Shown: in pieces, positions 44,101 through 51,154 of the stretch
How positions within the stretch are numbered: position 1 is the first letter of the stretch
Layout: every line of letters starts with the position of its first letter
From: Aureispira anguillae
GTDB taxonomy: Bacteria; Bacteroidota; Bacteroidia; Chitinophagales; Saprospiraceae
Reading direction: 5' to 3'
DNA length: 64,000 nt
Assembly: GCF_026000115.1 (NCBI RefSeq)
Contig: NZ_AP026867.1
Coordinates: 7,355,001-7,419,000, forward strand
Translations under genes and position numbers: made by a program
The notes under the pieces: generated by a model
The model's database searches: none
What the model saw: only the letters and a program-made list of their open reading frames with translations
What the model was told of the DNA's origin: nothing

Positions 44101-45661
44101 TACAGATCCTTCTGCGGTTACTGCAGGAATCAATGATGTAGGAGCTGCCTCTTATACTTATGATGAAATTGGGAATTTAAAAACGGATGGAAATAATACC
44201 ATTGAATGGAATTTACAAAATAAAGTTTCTTCTGTAGACAATGCCAATTACGATATTATCTATACCTATGATGTTGGCGGCAATCGTTTAGGTAAATCCG
44301 TTACTCCTAAGGGAGGAACTAGTCCAACTCAAACAACTTTTTATGTTAGAGATGCTAGTGGGAATATTATGGGAACGTATATCGTAGAAAATAATACTAA
44401 AAAATTAGAGGAAACGCCGATTTACGGCTCAAGTCGTTTGGGAATTCATCAATATGATGTATCTTTAATGCCATTCAATGTACCTAGTATTACAGCACCT
44501 GAATTGATGAATTCAACTTTAGGAACAATACTTGGAGTAGATCAGGCAGGAAATGCAACTCGTGGAAACAAGTTTTACGAAATTAGTAATCATTTAGGGA
44601 ATGTATTAGTGACAGTGAGTGATCAAAAGCTAGGTGAGGTGACGACTATCGGTCAAACTACAGCGGAAGCTTATAAAGCACAAGTGCAATCGGCTCAGGA
44701 CTATTATCCATTTGGCTGGGAAATGCCTGGTAGATCGTTCAACTCGCAAAACTATCGCTTTGGCTTTAATGGGAAAGAAAATGACCGCCATTGGGGAGAC
44801 CAATTGATCCAAGACTATGGCTTCCGTCTTTATAATCCTGCTATTGGGAAGTTTTTGTCTGTTGATCCTTTGAGTCAAGCATACCCGTTTTATACTCCGT
44901 ATCAATTTGCAGGGAATAAGCCTATTTGGGCTGTCGATCTTGATGGCTTAGAGCCTCAAATAAAAACAAAAATTTTTTATGATTATGCCCCTTTACCTAA
45001 TAATACTGCTCCTAGAGATATTCATGATTTTGGGAATACGAGACATGATGTGTCTGGAAGGACTTTGAAACCTCATCCTAAATCAGGGGAGAAAAGATTT
45101 TTTTCAATAAATTATAATAAAAAAAAGAATAAATTTGATGTTAAAGTTTACATTGAAGTTAGAATAAATGCTGGGTTAAATCCATCATGTACAATGTGTG
45201 ATTTGAATGGGAGTAATCCAGGGTTATCAGAAGAAGTCTTAGCACATGAAGAAGGGCATGTGGAGCAATGGAAACGGGCTTATAATTCTAAGATAACAAT
45301 AGAGTATAATGGTAAAAAATATAGTGGATTTATAGATGAAGTTATTACCAATGCTGAAAACGATATAAAGGCAGGTCTTCCTCAAAAATTTAAATCAGAG
45401 GAAGATATGAAAAAAGCTCAGAATAAATATGAAATAGGTGTTGGGCAGGTAATAAATAAAGCTCTAAACGCTATATTTGAGAGAAGAGAAGAGTTAATGG
45501 CTAAAGATCAGACTGGAAAACCAGATGCAGAGATAGATGCAAATAATTATGCTGATAAAGAACTGAAAAATAGTAGGAATGGAAAAGGTCTAGAGTATGC
45601 AAATGGAAAAAAGAGAGCTACTTACAGGGGGAAATCTGTAGATTTAGGAGTTAAAAAATAA
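38114..45661 (+). CDS. RHS-repeat polymorphic toxin with HExxH metallopeptidase C-terminus
   Basis: This 2515-residue protein has a signal peptide (MKTLIAPIRFIIVLLIIGIG, to about 25). The N-terminal third resembles DUF6443-type domains (VQYFDEGMRGRQT near 320). A Cys-rich stretch follows at about 740-1140. YD/RHS repeats run from about 1570 (TTYAYNTLGQVVKQTSPDGG) to 2190. The RHS-associated core is intact: YYPFGWEMPGRSF, GFNGKENDRHWGD, YGFRLYNPAIGKFLSVDPLS and YTPYQFAGNKPIWAVDLDGL. The core's last motif, DLDGL (D2275-L2279), is where RHS cores self-cleave. After it come about 236 residues, a separate C-terminal domain with H2378-E-E-G-H2382, the HExxH zinc-peptidase motif; E2473 in AEIDANNYADKEL is a candidate third ligand. 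No PAAR or T6SS domain is seen, so export is Sec-type. The next gene, 6 bp on, is the likely immunity gene. Confidence 0.85.
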   Translation: MKTLIAPIRFIIVLLIIGIGLPTHAKDIVYTGMKNKVDLAVSKVIHVVDPRYGDPGEGVDYVRRYTAVPALVYNRNQKTDIAGNVWSYEIEYDLLYNDPVLMQGIVKQGTLFIEHNNTEGIYEAIGIHESVVGDVQLKIRTITPVGNVPDDIHLELRLKVERYDYLDDADPITKNEMSLVSFANNQAEISWQVVDGAEYYEVEWVYWDAQHNTTTSNLASTDLETVFEKAVGIETKSNSYQFDLFYPEGLVYVRVRPVGRYIRGVNGDYNHLKYGPWVQGVDPNTNSFVILLFHGFESDRIWQVQRSFAEDAKSKQVVQYFDEGMRGRQTLTNLSSDDLTIVAENIYDAEGRPSLSTLPVPVKSLIGKNPLQFGAGTDDPTRAEGGLISTAAIDYTYKDFDKIDHADALSKVDAQGKKHVSAIYYSAENPFNNHIHRDYIPDAEDFPITQVKFLNDATGRVARQSGVGAFYQLGSNHETKYYYANPNHSELRRLFGKNVGDEKHYRKNYVVDANGQISVSYIDQAGQTIATALAGKSPDNVNTLTSEQGNTNTIASSIMGKNVVDRTAKTSVLSHAIFCDEAPRTDKFSYTLTGDGIYMPGATTSICIGCEYEVNISLIDEGGNAIPLSLIAPTNTGGGNTSPLYNGITTQVINGEIVVHYNSLYDNTCVPIPTVEVDFEAVLQNVGSYQLKKIVKVVEPDPNQLITHLENSGVLADKQTFIDQYVVDNWDPNECEYCNDAIRLRLCEQIASAEYPGYADAKITDPEYQIYFDRVQYYLLNTSTYPDCDDLRRIESLAASLKTECHAKLELMKQQIAPAGDPTTGSQGCLYTELGFWEHVYDNSNQLSLERYDANGHVVTETFSSRSDFTTFIQDQNNWQDHFVDHPDIISKHPEYCAYEVACISEVALKSRRFDFELASQKTWADAVSFGANLQTPQTVTTEQFASIIAMDPFFVAYPNYSTDMSSRLSNYCTDNYTNNPPHPTGVNGCGSGCSDVICYINNILGDPAQYVSTNHSTTINSPDITPLSDEDKWMFFRGIYAAEKAKLQQHLIDHTTGCNTGFPYTGTTTCEPIISADDTQDFMDDNGGGDPSDLTDVQAVGANVNQDNCTAICEGNARRWVNQLCPDLEETNSLNYIHLVKEFTDFCKGHCGADGDNPMGYLFEEYLDSTSSTYALDPNLPTFNQDLANAQNRLDWLMNHVPSYCGNDLVNNRLPAEVDVVFAHKTDVYEWSSVYSSGGEELEPMCKDDIICAFDLLRQSSIFPTKYTDINASCPSSNNFYMPSPNILSYYFRYVLPTQSAPNCNDYTNVDLGYFESSSFVLQYLCEEIKQHNYYIKFKTATPSSFSTMTFSLKDIQTGAAIDPLTIQSIGNYNSTTNTINLTVKENCTWNPPLYLVSSAVNQTISCSDMVASSIGGTQQIDAEVKIITSFGELGNVSTNCTSCKGGWGLKKNQLTINLDTVRIQCEEQQRAELTRKAESAYDKYLEKKLKILTSGESCMAFTESMTTEYTTTEHHYTLYYYDQAGNLIQTIPPAAVVPLPTNHFDGTTAGSTRGTWDGTDPSHDYEMTTTYAYNTLGQVVKQTSPDGGMTEFWYDYAQRLRFSQNARQLAAGGQYAYTKFDAQGRTVEVGRLDGHGVLSAWDLNKSTFPEATLAGVHERIITEYEEASFSPISQDNLRGRVARTYNDHIATYYDYDVHGNVKRLHHQISGLGASEIAYDYDLITGNVKEVAFMKGTKDQFFHRYTYDADNRLTHTQTSKNGYIWDLDAKYFYYAHGPLARVELGQDKVQGLDYVYNLQGWIKGVNNTTSESDMGLDGFVATGIATGNTIPSIANKWFGKDEAAYSLGYHRADYQPIGTGTNLGIFDHSNTAAFNNDIKGTNATKGLYNGNIAFMISHIPQLAQANPLTHATQAMVYQYDALHRITNSESYAYVNGWNKNGLSNAYRTEYTYDGNGNLQTLDRHTLENSTSTSKHIDALTYHYGSGNLKNRLESITDPSAVTAGINDVGAASYTYDEIGNLKTDGNNTIEWNLQNKVSSVDNANYDIIYTYDVGGNRLGKSVTPKGGTSPTQTTFYVRDASGNIMGTYIVENNTKKLEETPIYGSSRLGIHQYDVSLMPFNVPSITAPELMNSTLGTILGVDQAGNATRGNKFYEISNHLGNVLVTVSDQKLGEVTTIGQTTAEAYKAQVQSAQDYYPFGWEMPGRSFNSQNYRFGFNGKENDRHWGDQLIQDYGFRLYNPAIGKFLSVDPLSQAYPFYTPYQFAGNKPIWAVDLDGLEPQIKTKIFYDYAPLPNNTAPRDIHDFGNTRHDVSGRTLKPHPKSGEKRFFSINYNKKKNKFDVKVYIEVRINAGLNPSCTMCDLNGSNPGLSEEVLAHEEGHVEQWKRAYNSKITIEYNGKKYSGFIDEVITNAENDIKAGLPQKFKSEEDMKKAQNKYEIGVGQVINKALNAIFERREELMAKDQTGKPDAEIDANNYADKELKNSRNGKGLEYANGKKRATYRGKSVDLGVKK

Positions 45662-45667
45662 AATAAA

Positions 45668-46141
45668 ATGGATAAAATAAGGATTGTATTTTTTTTTTTA
45701 TTAGTTGTCTTCTCTTCATGCTTTACAAGAAATAATATATTATTTAATGAAGATAGTTTTAACGTTAATATAGAAGAAGAGTTTATATTTATTCGAGCAG
45801 ATTCTATTAATAAGCTTCTTGAATTAAAAAAGAAACCAGCTTTTTTAATGAATCCTTATTTTGATTATGATTGTCATGGTTTATGGCCAAGTATGAGGCA
45901 TCAAACTTCTTTTAGAGTTAAAATAATTAATGCTGTAACAAATAAAAAAGCACTTGAATATATTGTAAATTTGGAATCATTGGAGTTAGATATATTACCC
46001 CTTCCTGATACAACAGAAATAATATCTATCCATAGAGTTAGAATACCATTTTGCAATTTTAGTTATAGAACTTTGGCTAAGTATAGATTGGAAGAACTAA
46101 AAAATTTAACTAAAGAAGATCTTCTTCCTCAACAAGACTAA
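45668..46141 (+). CDS. Small lipoprotein, candidate immunity protein
   Basis: This is a 157-residue protein with a lipoprotein signal (MDKIRIVFFFLLVVFSSC, Cys18). It starts 6 bases after the RHS toxin stop, the classical place for an immunity gene. I do not recognise its family. The mature part includes DCHGLWPSMRHQTSFRVKII and VRIPFCNFSYRTLAKYRL with two Cys (about residues 66 and 132). Local DNA is more AT-rich than the RHS core and continuous in style with the toxin domain, as expected if toxin and immunity were acquired together. A membrane-tethered periplasm-facing protein would meet a metallopeptidase that acts in the envelope. Immunity is inferred from position and type only. Confidence 0.65.
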   Translation: MDKIRIVFFFLLVVFSSCFTRNNILFNEDSFNVNIEEEFIFIRADSINKLLELKKKPAFLMNPYFDYDCHGLWPSMRHQTSFRVKIINAVTNKKALEYIVNLESLELDILPLPDTTEIISIHRVRIPFCNFSYRTLAKYRLEELKNLTKEDLLPQQD

Positions 46142-46392
46142 GGTATTCCACCGAGAGAGTAGCGATCTAGTATTGCGCCAGTAGCTGAGAAGCTACCATT
46201 GCGCTAGTCGCTGCGTTCTGTCATGATTCTAGGTTTTGCATGTTCGGTTACATAGCGGTTCTCGTCCTTATAGCCTCGCTACTCGCTACGTTATAAGCAC
46301 TCCACCGCCCTAGTATGTGTACCTTTTAGGAGCTGTCAGGCAGCGTATTTTTTCTGTTTGAAATAAAAAGTTGTAGCAAAATACTTGCATAG

Positions 46393-46430
46393 AAAAAGCC
46401 TCTTGGAGATGATCCCAAGGGGCTTTTTTA
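46393..46430 (+). terminator. Terminator downstream of the RHS gene train
   Basis: A 14-bp stem with one wobble pair (46393-46406 with 46415-46428) has a T tract on the plus side and A run on the left. It lies about 250 bases after the immunity candidate. Confidence 0.7.
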
Positions 46431-46512
46431 TGTAGCTACCTATCGCAGCTCTGCTGCTTTCCTAGCTAGCACCGTGCCACTCCATCACAAGTGTTCTCTA
46501 CACCAAATAGCC

Positions 46513-46571
46513 ACAGGCTGTTTGCCCTTGGCGGGTATGTTTTGTTCATACTTACGGTACATACAGCCTGT
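46513..46571. repeat. Nested palindrome
   Basis: ACAGGCTGT (46513-46521) pairs with ACAGCCTGT (46563-46571), and inside it GTATG (46535-46539) pairs with CATAC (46547-46551). Role unknown; could be a folded RNA or repeat element. Confidence 0.5.
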
Positions 46572-46697
46572 CAGGACTTACGTTCACGTTTTTTCTATGC
46601 TTTTGTGCTTGAATAGCACAAGCTCTCTCATGCTAGTAGCTACATAATTTAATAGGAGCACCATTATTTTTATTCCGTTTTGCTTCCCCTTATTGGT

Positions 46698-47969
46698 TTA
46701 ATTTTTTAAAACATCTAATAATCCAGCAAAAATACGTTCTAGTAAGGTGTATTCTTTCGTTCTAACAGCAACAACAGCGCCCATTTTTTGCTGCTTTGGA
46801 ATGGAAAACCCATAGTTCGTGGTCCAATTTTGTGGAAGTTTTAGAATGATTTCATATTTATCTTCTGTAGGAATTCGAGCAACTTTATAGACGACAGCAT
46901 CTAGTGTTCCATATTCTGTAGAAGGATAATTATTGAAATAGACCATGGCTTTTTGACCAAGCGAAATCTTACCAATACCTCGAGCTTCCATGGTTGCTTT
47001 TAGAAATGATTCTTTTTCTTGTATTAATGGAATTATTGTTATAAAAGGTGTTGCATTGGTCACTTGACTCCCTTCTTGAACGGCATTATTCATAACAATT
47101 GTTCCCGTAGAAGGAGCATATATAATATATTTTTCTTTCCATTGTTCAACAGCGGTTCTTAACGCCTCCTTTTTTTGTGCAAATGTCTTTTTTAAAGAAA
47201 AGAAAAGGTCGTGACGTTGTTTTTTTGATTCAGGAATCTGGACTTCTAATTGCTGTGTTCTTATACGATTAGAAATAATAGCAGCCTCCATTCTGTGAAG
47301 TTCTCGTTCACCTTGCAAATAGTTGTTCTCTTTTTGTTCAAATTCAGACTGGCTGATGGAGCCATTAGCGACCAATGTTTTATAACGATCGAGATCTTTT
47401 TCAATATTTTTTAATTCTTTTTCAAACACTTCTTTTTGCTTTTTTAAAGAAGTATTAAGAATTTTATTTTGGCTAATTTCTTTGCGAATTGCGCTTATTT
47501 TTTCATCTGTAATATCACTCTTATTGGCATCTTTTATTTGTAAATCAAGGAGTGAAAGTTCATGGTAGAGTGTGTTTAATTCGCCCAATTCCTTAGACAA
47601 CAGCTCTGTATTAACGATTGATTGATTGGTTTGTTGTAGTAGGGTATCCAATTGTAAAACAGCATTCCAATCCGCTGTCGATTCAAGGACAAGAAGTGGG
47701 ATGTTATATTGAACCGTGTCATTCTCCTGAACTAACAATGCATGTACCGTTCCCCCTCTTTGTGTATATACATCAACAGGAGGGTGATCAATATAAGTAG
47801 TTGCCTCAGCATTTAAAACATCAGGATAATGGATGGTAGCAGTTATGCCTAAAACAACAATAAGAAAAACGGCAATTACTGTAATTCCCCAATAGGTTAA
47901 CCAACCAGGGGGATTTCCCATGGCTTGTTCTACTAATACAAATTCTGATGATGATGTGTTCTCTGGCAT
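46698..47969 (-). CDS. HlyD-family membrane fusion protein of peptide exporter
   Basis: This 423-residue protein has an N-terminal cytoplasmic tail (about 1-20), one transmembrane span (about 22-46, WLTYWGITVIAVFLIVVLGI) and a periplasmic HlyD-type body. It shows a lipoyl-like segment (VDVYTQRGGTVHALLVQENDTV near 66-87), a long coiled-coil hairpin (about 110-270), then VIYAPSTGTIVMNNAVQEGS near 280 and a beta domain. It is the adaptor that joins the inner-membrane ABC exporter to an outer-membrane channel. It starts 2 bases after the exporter gene stop, so the pair is coupled. A TolC-like channel is not in the window. Together they export the graspetide. Confidence 0.92.
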   Translation of the reverse strand: MPENTSSSEFVLVEQAMGNPPGWLTYWGITVIAVFLIVVLGITATIHYPDVLNAEATTYIDHPPVDVYTQRGGTVHALLVQENDTVQYNIPLLVLESTADWNAVLQLDTLLQQTNQSIVNTELLSKELGELNTLYHELSLLDLQIKDANKSDITDEKISAIRKEISQNKILNTSLKKQKEVFEKELKNIEKDLDRYKTLVANGSISQSEFEQKENNYLQGERELHRMEAAIISNRIRTQQLEVQIPESKKQRHDLFFSLKKTFAQKKEALRTAVEQWKEKYIIYAPSTGTIVMNNAVQEGSQVTNATPFITIIPLIQEKESFLKATMEARGIGKISLGQKAMVYFNNYPSTEYGTLDAVVYKVARIPTEDKYEIILKLPQNWTTNYGFSIPKQQKMGAVVAVRTKEYTLLERIFAGLLDVLKN

Positions 47970-47971
47970 AT

Positions 47972-50182
47972 TTATCCTACATTTGCTCCAACTTGTTCAA
48001 CATCAAGCTGATTCTGAACCAATCTATAATATTCTCCCTTTTTATTTAAAAGGGTTGAATGAGTTCCTTGTTCAACAATTTTTCCATTATCTAGCACTAC
48101 AATTTGATCTGCATTTATAATCGTACTCAAACGATGGGCAACAACAACAACTGTTTTAGAGGTTAAAAAGTGATTTAAACTTTCTACAATTTTGCGCTCA
48201 TTGGTAGCGTCTAACGCATTTGTTGCCTCATCCAAGAACAGCACATCAGGATTTTTGTACACAGCTCTAGCAATTAAAATACGTTGTTTTTGCCCTTGAG
48301 AAATACCATTTCCTTGTGCACCAATCACTGTATTATAACCTAAAGGAAGGGTCTCTATTAAATCTCCAATGTTAGCAACTTCAATCGCATGATGTAGTTT
48401 TTGATAATCAATAGAAGTATCACTCTCTGCTATATTATGTGCAATAGTGTCCGAAAAAATAAATCCATCTTGCATTACCGTGCCACATAAACTTCTCCAG
48501 TATCGTTTATCAATAGATGACAATGGATTTTTTCCAACTAATATTTTCCCTTTTAAGGGTTCGTAAAAACCAAGTAATAGTTTCAATAAAGTTGTTTTTC
48601 CACTTCCACTTGCTCCCACAATTGCGGTTGTTTTGCCTTTGGGAATGGTTAAGTTGATATTTTGTAATATGGGGTTTGAAATGGGGGTGTATCCAAAGGA
48701 TAAATTCTCTAATTCTAGATTAATCTGATCAGGCAATTGCTTAATGAGCTTAATATTTGATGCATTTTCATCTTCTTGAGATGTGATTTCGCCCATTCTT
48801 TCCAAACTAATTTTAGCATCTTGTGCAGAGTATACAAAACCTATAAATTGTTGGAAGGGGGCATTCAATTGTCCTACAATATACTGGACAGCAACCATCA
48901 TCCCCAAGGTCATTTCTCCGTTAATAACAGCACTAGCAGCAATAAACGAAATTAGAATATCCTTAAGTCTAGAAAACAACAATCCTCCAAACTCTTGATA
49001 TTGGCGCAAGGCTAACGATTTGGTTTGAACACTAAATAGTTTAGCTTGGATTTCAACCCATTTCCAACGTCTTTTCCGCTCACTTCCTTGTAGTTTTATC
49101 TCTTGAACGCCATTGATAATTTCATACAAGGTTTGTTGATTTTCAGATGACTGTTGAAACGCCATATAGTCCAATTCCTTTCGCCATTTTAAAAATCCCC
49201 AAATCCACAATAAATAGAGGGTAGAGAATGCAAAAAAGACAACAAATATAAGCCTATTGTACATAAATAGAATGACAGAAAAAACCATAACGGTAACAAT
49301 AGAGAACAGCATGTTTAAAATAGATCCTGTCAAAAAGGATTCTACTCGATGATTATCACTAATTCTCTGGTATAAATCACCTATATTTTTAGTGTCAAAA
49401 AAGCCCAAGGGCAATTGCATCATTTTTGCCAAAAAATCAGCAATAAGATTTACATTGACTCGTCGTCCGATATTAAGCGCAATCCAAGATTGAATAAACT
49501 GTACAAAAACTTGACTAACCGACAAGACCAATTGAGCAATCAAGATCAACCAAACAAAACCTATATTTTGATTATTTACCCCAACATCAATCAGCGATTG
49601 TGTCAGAAAGGGAAGCATCAACTGAAAAATTAAGCCAACCATCATTCCCAATACAAATTGAAAAATCAATTGCTTATACGGCTTAAGGTACCCCAAAAGA
49701 TACCTCCACTTAGAACGGTCTTCTTGTAGCCCCTCTTCTTGATAAAAAGCAGGGGTTGCTTCTAAGCCAAGTGCAATCCCTTTTTGCCCGTTGTTAAGCC
49801 ATCCTTTTTCAAAAAAAGAACGTTTTAATTTTATCTTCCCTTCTGCTGGGTCAGCTACCCAAACATGCGTCTTAGAGATTTTATAGACAACAACAAAATG
49901 TCGCTGCTCCCAATAGGCAATACAGGGCAATGGAAACTGCAACAGCCCAGGTATTTCGCCTTCTTGTTCATAAGTTATTTTGACAGCAATGGTACGATAA
50001 CCAATGCTCTCAGCAGCTTCCGTAATTCCCAATAAAGAAACACCTTCTCTTGTAATATAACACTTCTCTCGTAAATATTGCAAGGGCAGTGATTTGCCGT
50101 CTGATTGAGCAATCATTTTAAGACAAGTTGGACCACAGTCCATTGTATCTAACTGTTTATAGAATGGGAATTTTACAGGCAT
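47972..50182 (-). CDS. Peptidase-containing ABC exporter (C39, bacteriocin type)
   Basis: This 736-residue protein has an N-terminal C39 peptidase (about 1-130). Catalytic Cys16 lies in DCGPTC, with His in WEQRHFVVVYK near 95 and Asp in WVADPAEG near 110. C39 enzymes cut leader peptides just after a double-Gly. Six membrane spans follow (about 165-450), then the ABC domain with Walker A GASGSGKTT near 530, signature ISQGQKQR near 630, Walker B DVLFLDEATNALD near 650 and switch His AHRLS. It therefore matures and exports GG-leader peptides. The two precursors at 52763 and 53354 have LRGG and VLGG leaders. The gene follows GwsS by 33 bases and precedes the HlyD gene by 2. Confidence 0.94.
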   Translation of the reverse strand: MPVKFPFYKQLDTMDCGPTCLKMIAQSDGKSLPLQYLREKCYITREGVSLLGITEAAESIGYRTIAVKITYEQEGEIPGLLQFPLPCIAYWEQRHFVVVYKISKTHVWVADPAEGKIKLKRSFFEKGWLNNGQKGIALGLEATPAFYQEEGLQEDRSKWRYLLGYLKPYKQLIFQFVLGMMVGLIFQLMLPFLTQSLIDVGVNNQNIGFVWLILIAQLVLSVSQVFVQFIQSWIALNIGRRVNVNLIADFLAKMMQLPLGFFDTKNIGDLYQRISDNHRVESFLTGSILNMLFSIVTVMVFSVILFMYNRLIFVVFFAFSTLYLLWIWGFLKWRKELDYMAFQQSSENQQTLYEIINGVQEIKLQGSERKRRWKWVEIQAKLFSVQTKSLALRQYQEFGGLLFSRLKDILISFIAASAVINGEMTLGMMVAVQYIVGQLNAPFQQFIGFVYSAQDAKISLERMGEITSQEDENASNIKLIKQLPDQINLELENLSFGYTPISNPILQNINLTIPKGKTTAIVGASGSGKTTLLKLLLGFYEPLKGKILVGKNPLSSIDKRYWRSLCGTVMQDGFIFSDTIAHNIAESDTSIDYQKLHHAIEVANIGDLIETLPLGYNTVIGAQGNGISQGQKQRILIARAVYKNPDVLFLDEATNALDATNERKIVESLNHFLTSKTVVVVAHRLSTIINADQIVVLDNGKIVEQGTHSTLLNKKGEYYRLVQNQLDVEQVGANVG

Positions 50183-50215
50183 ATTTATACGATAAAGATA
50201 ATTCTAATGTTGAAA

Positions 50216-50950
50216 CTAATAGTCTACTTCACGCTGACAAATGGAGTCATAACGATAGTTACCCTCTATTTGATACACTTCTCGTTGATCCAAGCAGGTC
50301 AATCGGAAAGCACATGCTTTGCAATTTTCAATGTTAGACTTAGGGATATTAAATTGTTCATGGTCTATGAATTGGATATGATTTCCATTCACGGCTAAGG
50401 TATCTCTAGAATAATGATATAAGTTATTTTCCTTGGAAATAAAAATAGCTTTAGGGCTGCTAAGGAATATAGGTTCATAGGATGTTTTATCGGCTTTTAT
50501 TCTCTTTCTCTGGATAACTTTATACACGGAAAAGTAATTATCATATAGTGTTCTATCGTAAGCGTCAGAAATAGAAATCGTAATTCCAAAATGATAGATT
50601 CGCTTATTAATCCAATCAATTAATGCTTTGACACGATCTAAGGGAATGACCTCTTCAGGACAAATAACTCTTACATTCATGTAAGCAGTTCCATCTTTGA
50701 TATAGTCATCCAAATAACTAAAATCGCTTAGGGCATCACTAGCTTTTGACAAACGAATATCCAGAATCTCTTTATGATAGGCATCAATATCTGGCGTAAT
50801 AAAATTGGATAAATTTTCCTCTAGTTCTACATGCTCTTCAAGTTGCTCAAGTTGAACGTTAGAAATAACTCTAAGTTCGTATGTTCCTAAATTAATCAAG
50901 GCACTCTTTTGTTTGCCTTTGACAATATATATGGCTTCTTTTCTTTTCAT
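50216..50950 (-). CDS. gwsS: Divergent SPASM-domain peptide maturase (GwsS-like)
   Basis: This protein is 244 residues from the ATG at 50950; the frame reaches 50971, which would overlap the preceding gene. The N-terminus (MKRKEAIYIVKGKQKSALIN) resembles the VKGAKRSIICDL opening of GwsS proteins, and the C-terminus carries a SPASM-like Cys cluster: CKACAFRLTCLDQ, then a late Cys. Usual members have a fourth clustered Cys where this one has Gln, and are longer (about 350 residues), so this is a shortened, divergent form. It has no radical-SAM CxxxCxxC motif. In grasp-with-spasm systems this protein partners the ATP-grasp ligase; its chemistry is not established. It lies between the 64-residue ORF and the exporter. 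Confidence 0.72.
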   Translation of the reverse strand: MKRKEAIYIVKGKQKSALINLGTYELRVISNVQLEQLEEHVELEENLSNFITPDIDAYHKEILDIRLSKASDALSDFSYLDDYIKDGTAYMNVRVICPEEVIPLDRVKALIDWINKRIYHFGITISISDAYDRTLYDNYFSVYKVIQRKRIKADKTSYEPIFLSSPKAIFISKENNLYHYSRDTLAVNGNHIQFIDHEQFNIPKSNIENCKACAFRLTCLDQREVYQIEGNYRYDSICQREVDY

Positions 50951-50954
50951 ATTC

Positions 50955-51149
50955 TTAAGGTAATAAAGCACGTTCTGTATATCGAACGCCTAAAGCTCTA
51001 TTGCTAAATTTAGGTGAATAGATGGTCTTTTTGGCTCTTAGTTCATGGTTGTTTTTGGCATCTTCAAAATTCAATTTTTTAAACATTAGAGGAAGCCTTC
51101 CAGTATTGACTAAGTTGTTGTATTTTTTTACGATTTCTTCTTGGTTCAT
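50955..51149 (-). CDS. Small unknown protein of the grasp-with-spasm cluster
   Basis: This 64-residue protein starts 5 bases after the GwsG stop and ends 4 bases before the chosen GwsS start, so it is part of the same tightly packed transcript. It is basic and predicted helical (KKYNNLVNTGRLPLMFKKLN near the start, KKTIYSPKFSNRALGVRY near the end). It has no GG leader, signal peptide or Cys, so it is not an obvious third precursor. It may be an accessory recognition or chaperone protein for the maturases. No family recognised. Real gene rather than chance frame because of the tight spacing. Confidence 0.6.
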   Translation of the reverse strand: MNQEEIVKKYNNLVNTGRLPLMFKKLNFEDAKNNHELRAKKTIYSPKFSNRALGVRYTERALLP

Positions 51150-51154
51150 AATGA

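Larger units (their letters stand above)
46142..46697. other. Intergenic region rich in small inverted repeats
   Basis: 556 bases between the toxin locus and the peptide cluster. It holds GC-richer segments (46170-46330, 46435-46620), a terminator at 46393-46430 and a nested palindrome at 46513-46571. No gene is seen. It may contain relics of the same dispersed element family. Confidence 0.5.

Noticed and set aside
38114-45661. Type VI secretion RHS effector
   Set aside because: There is a Sec-type signal peptide, and no PAAR, VgrG or Hcp neighbour.
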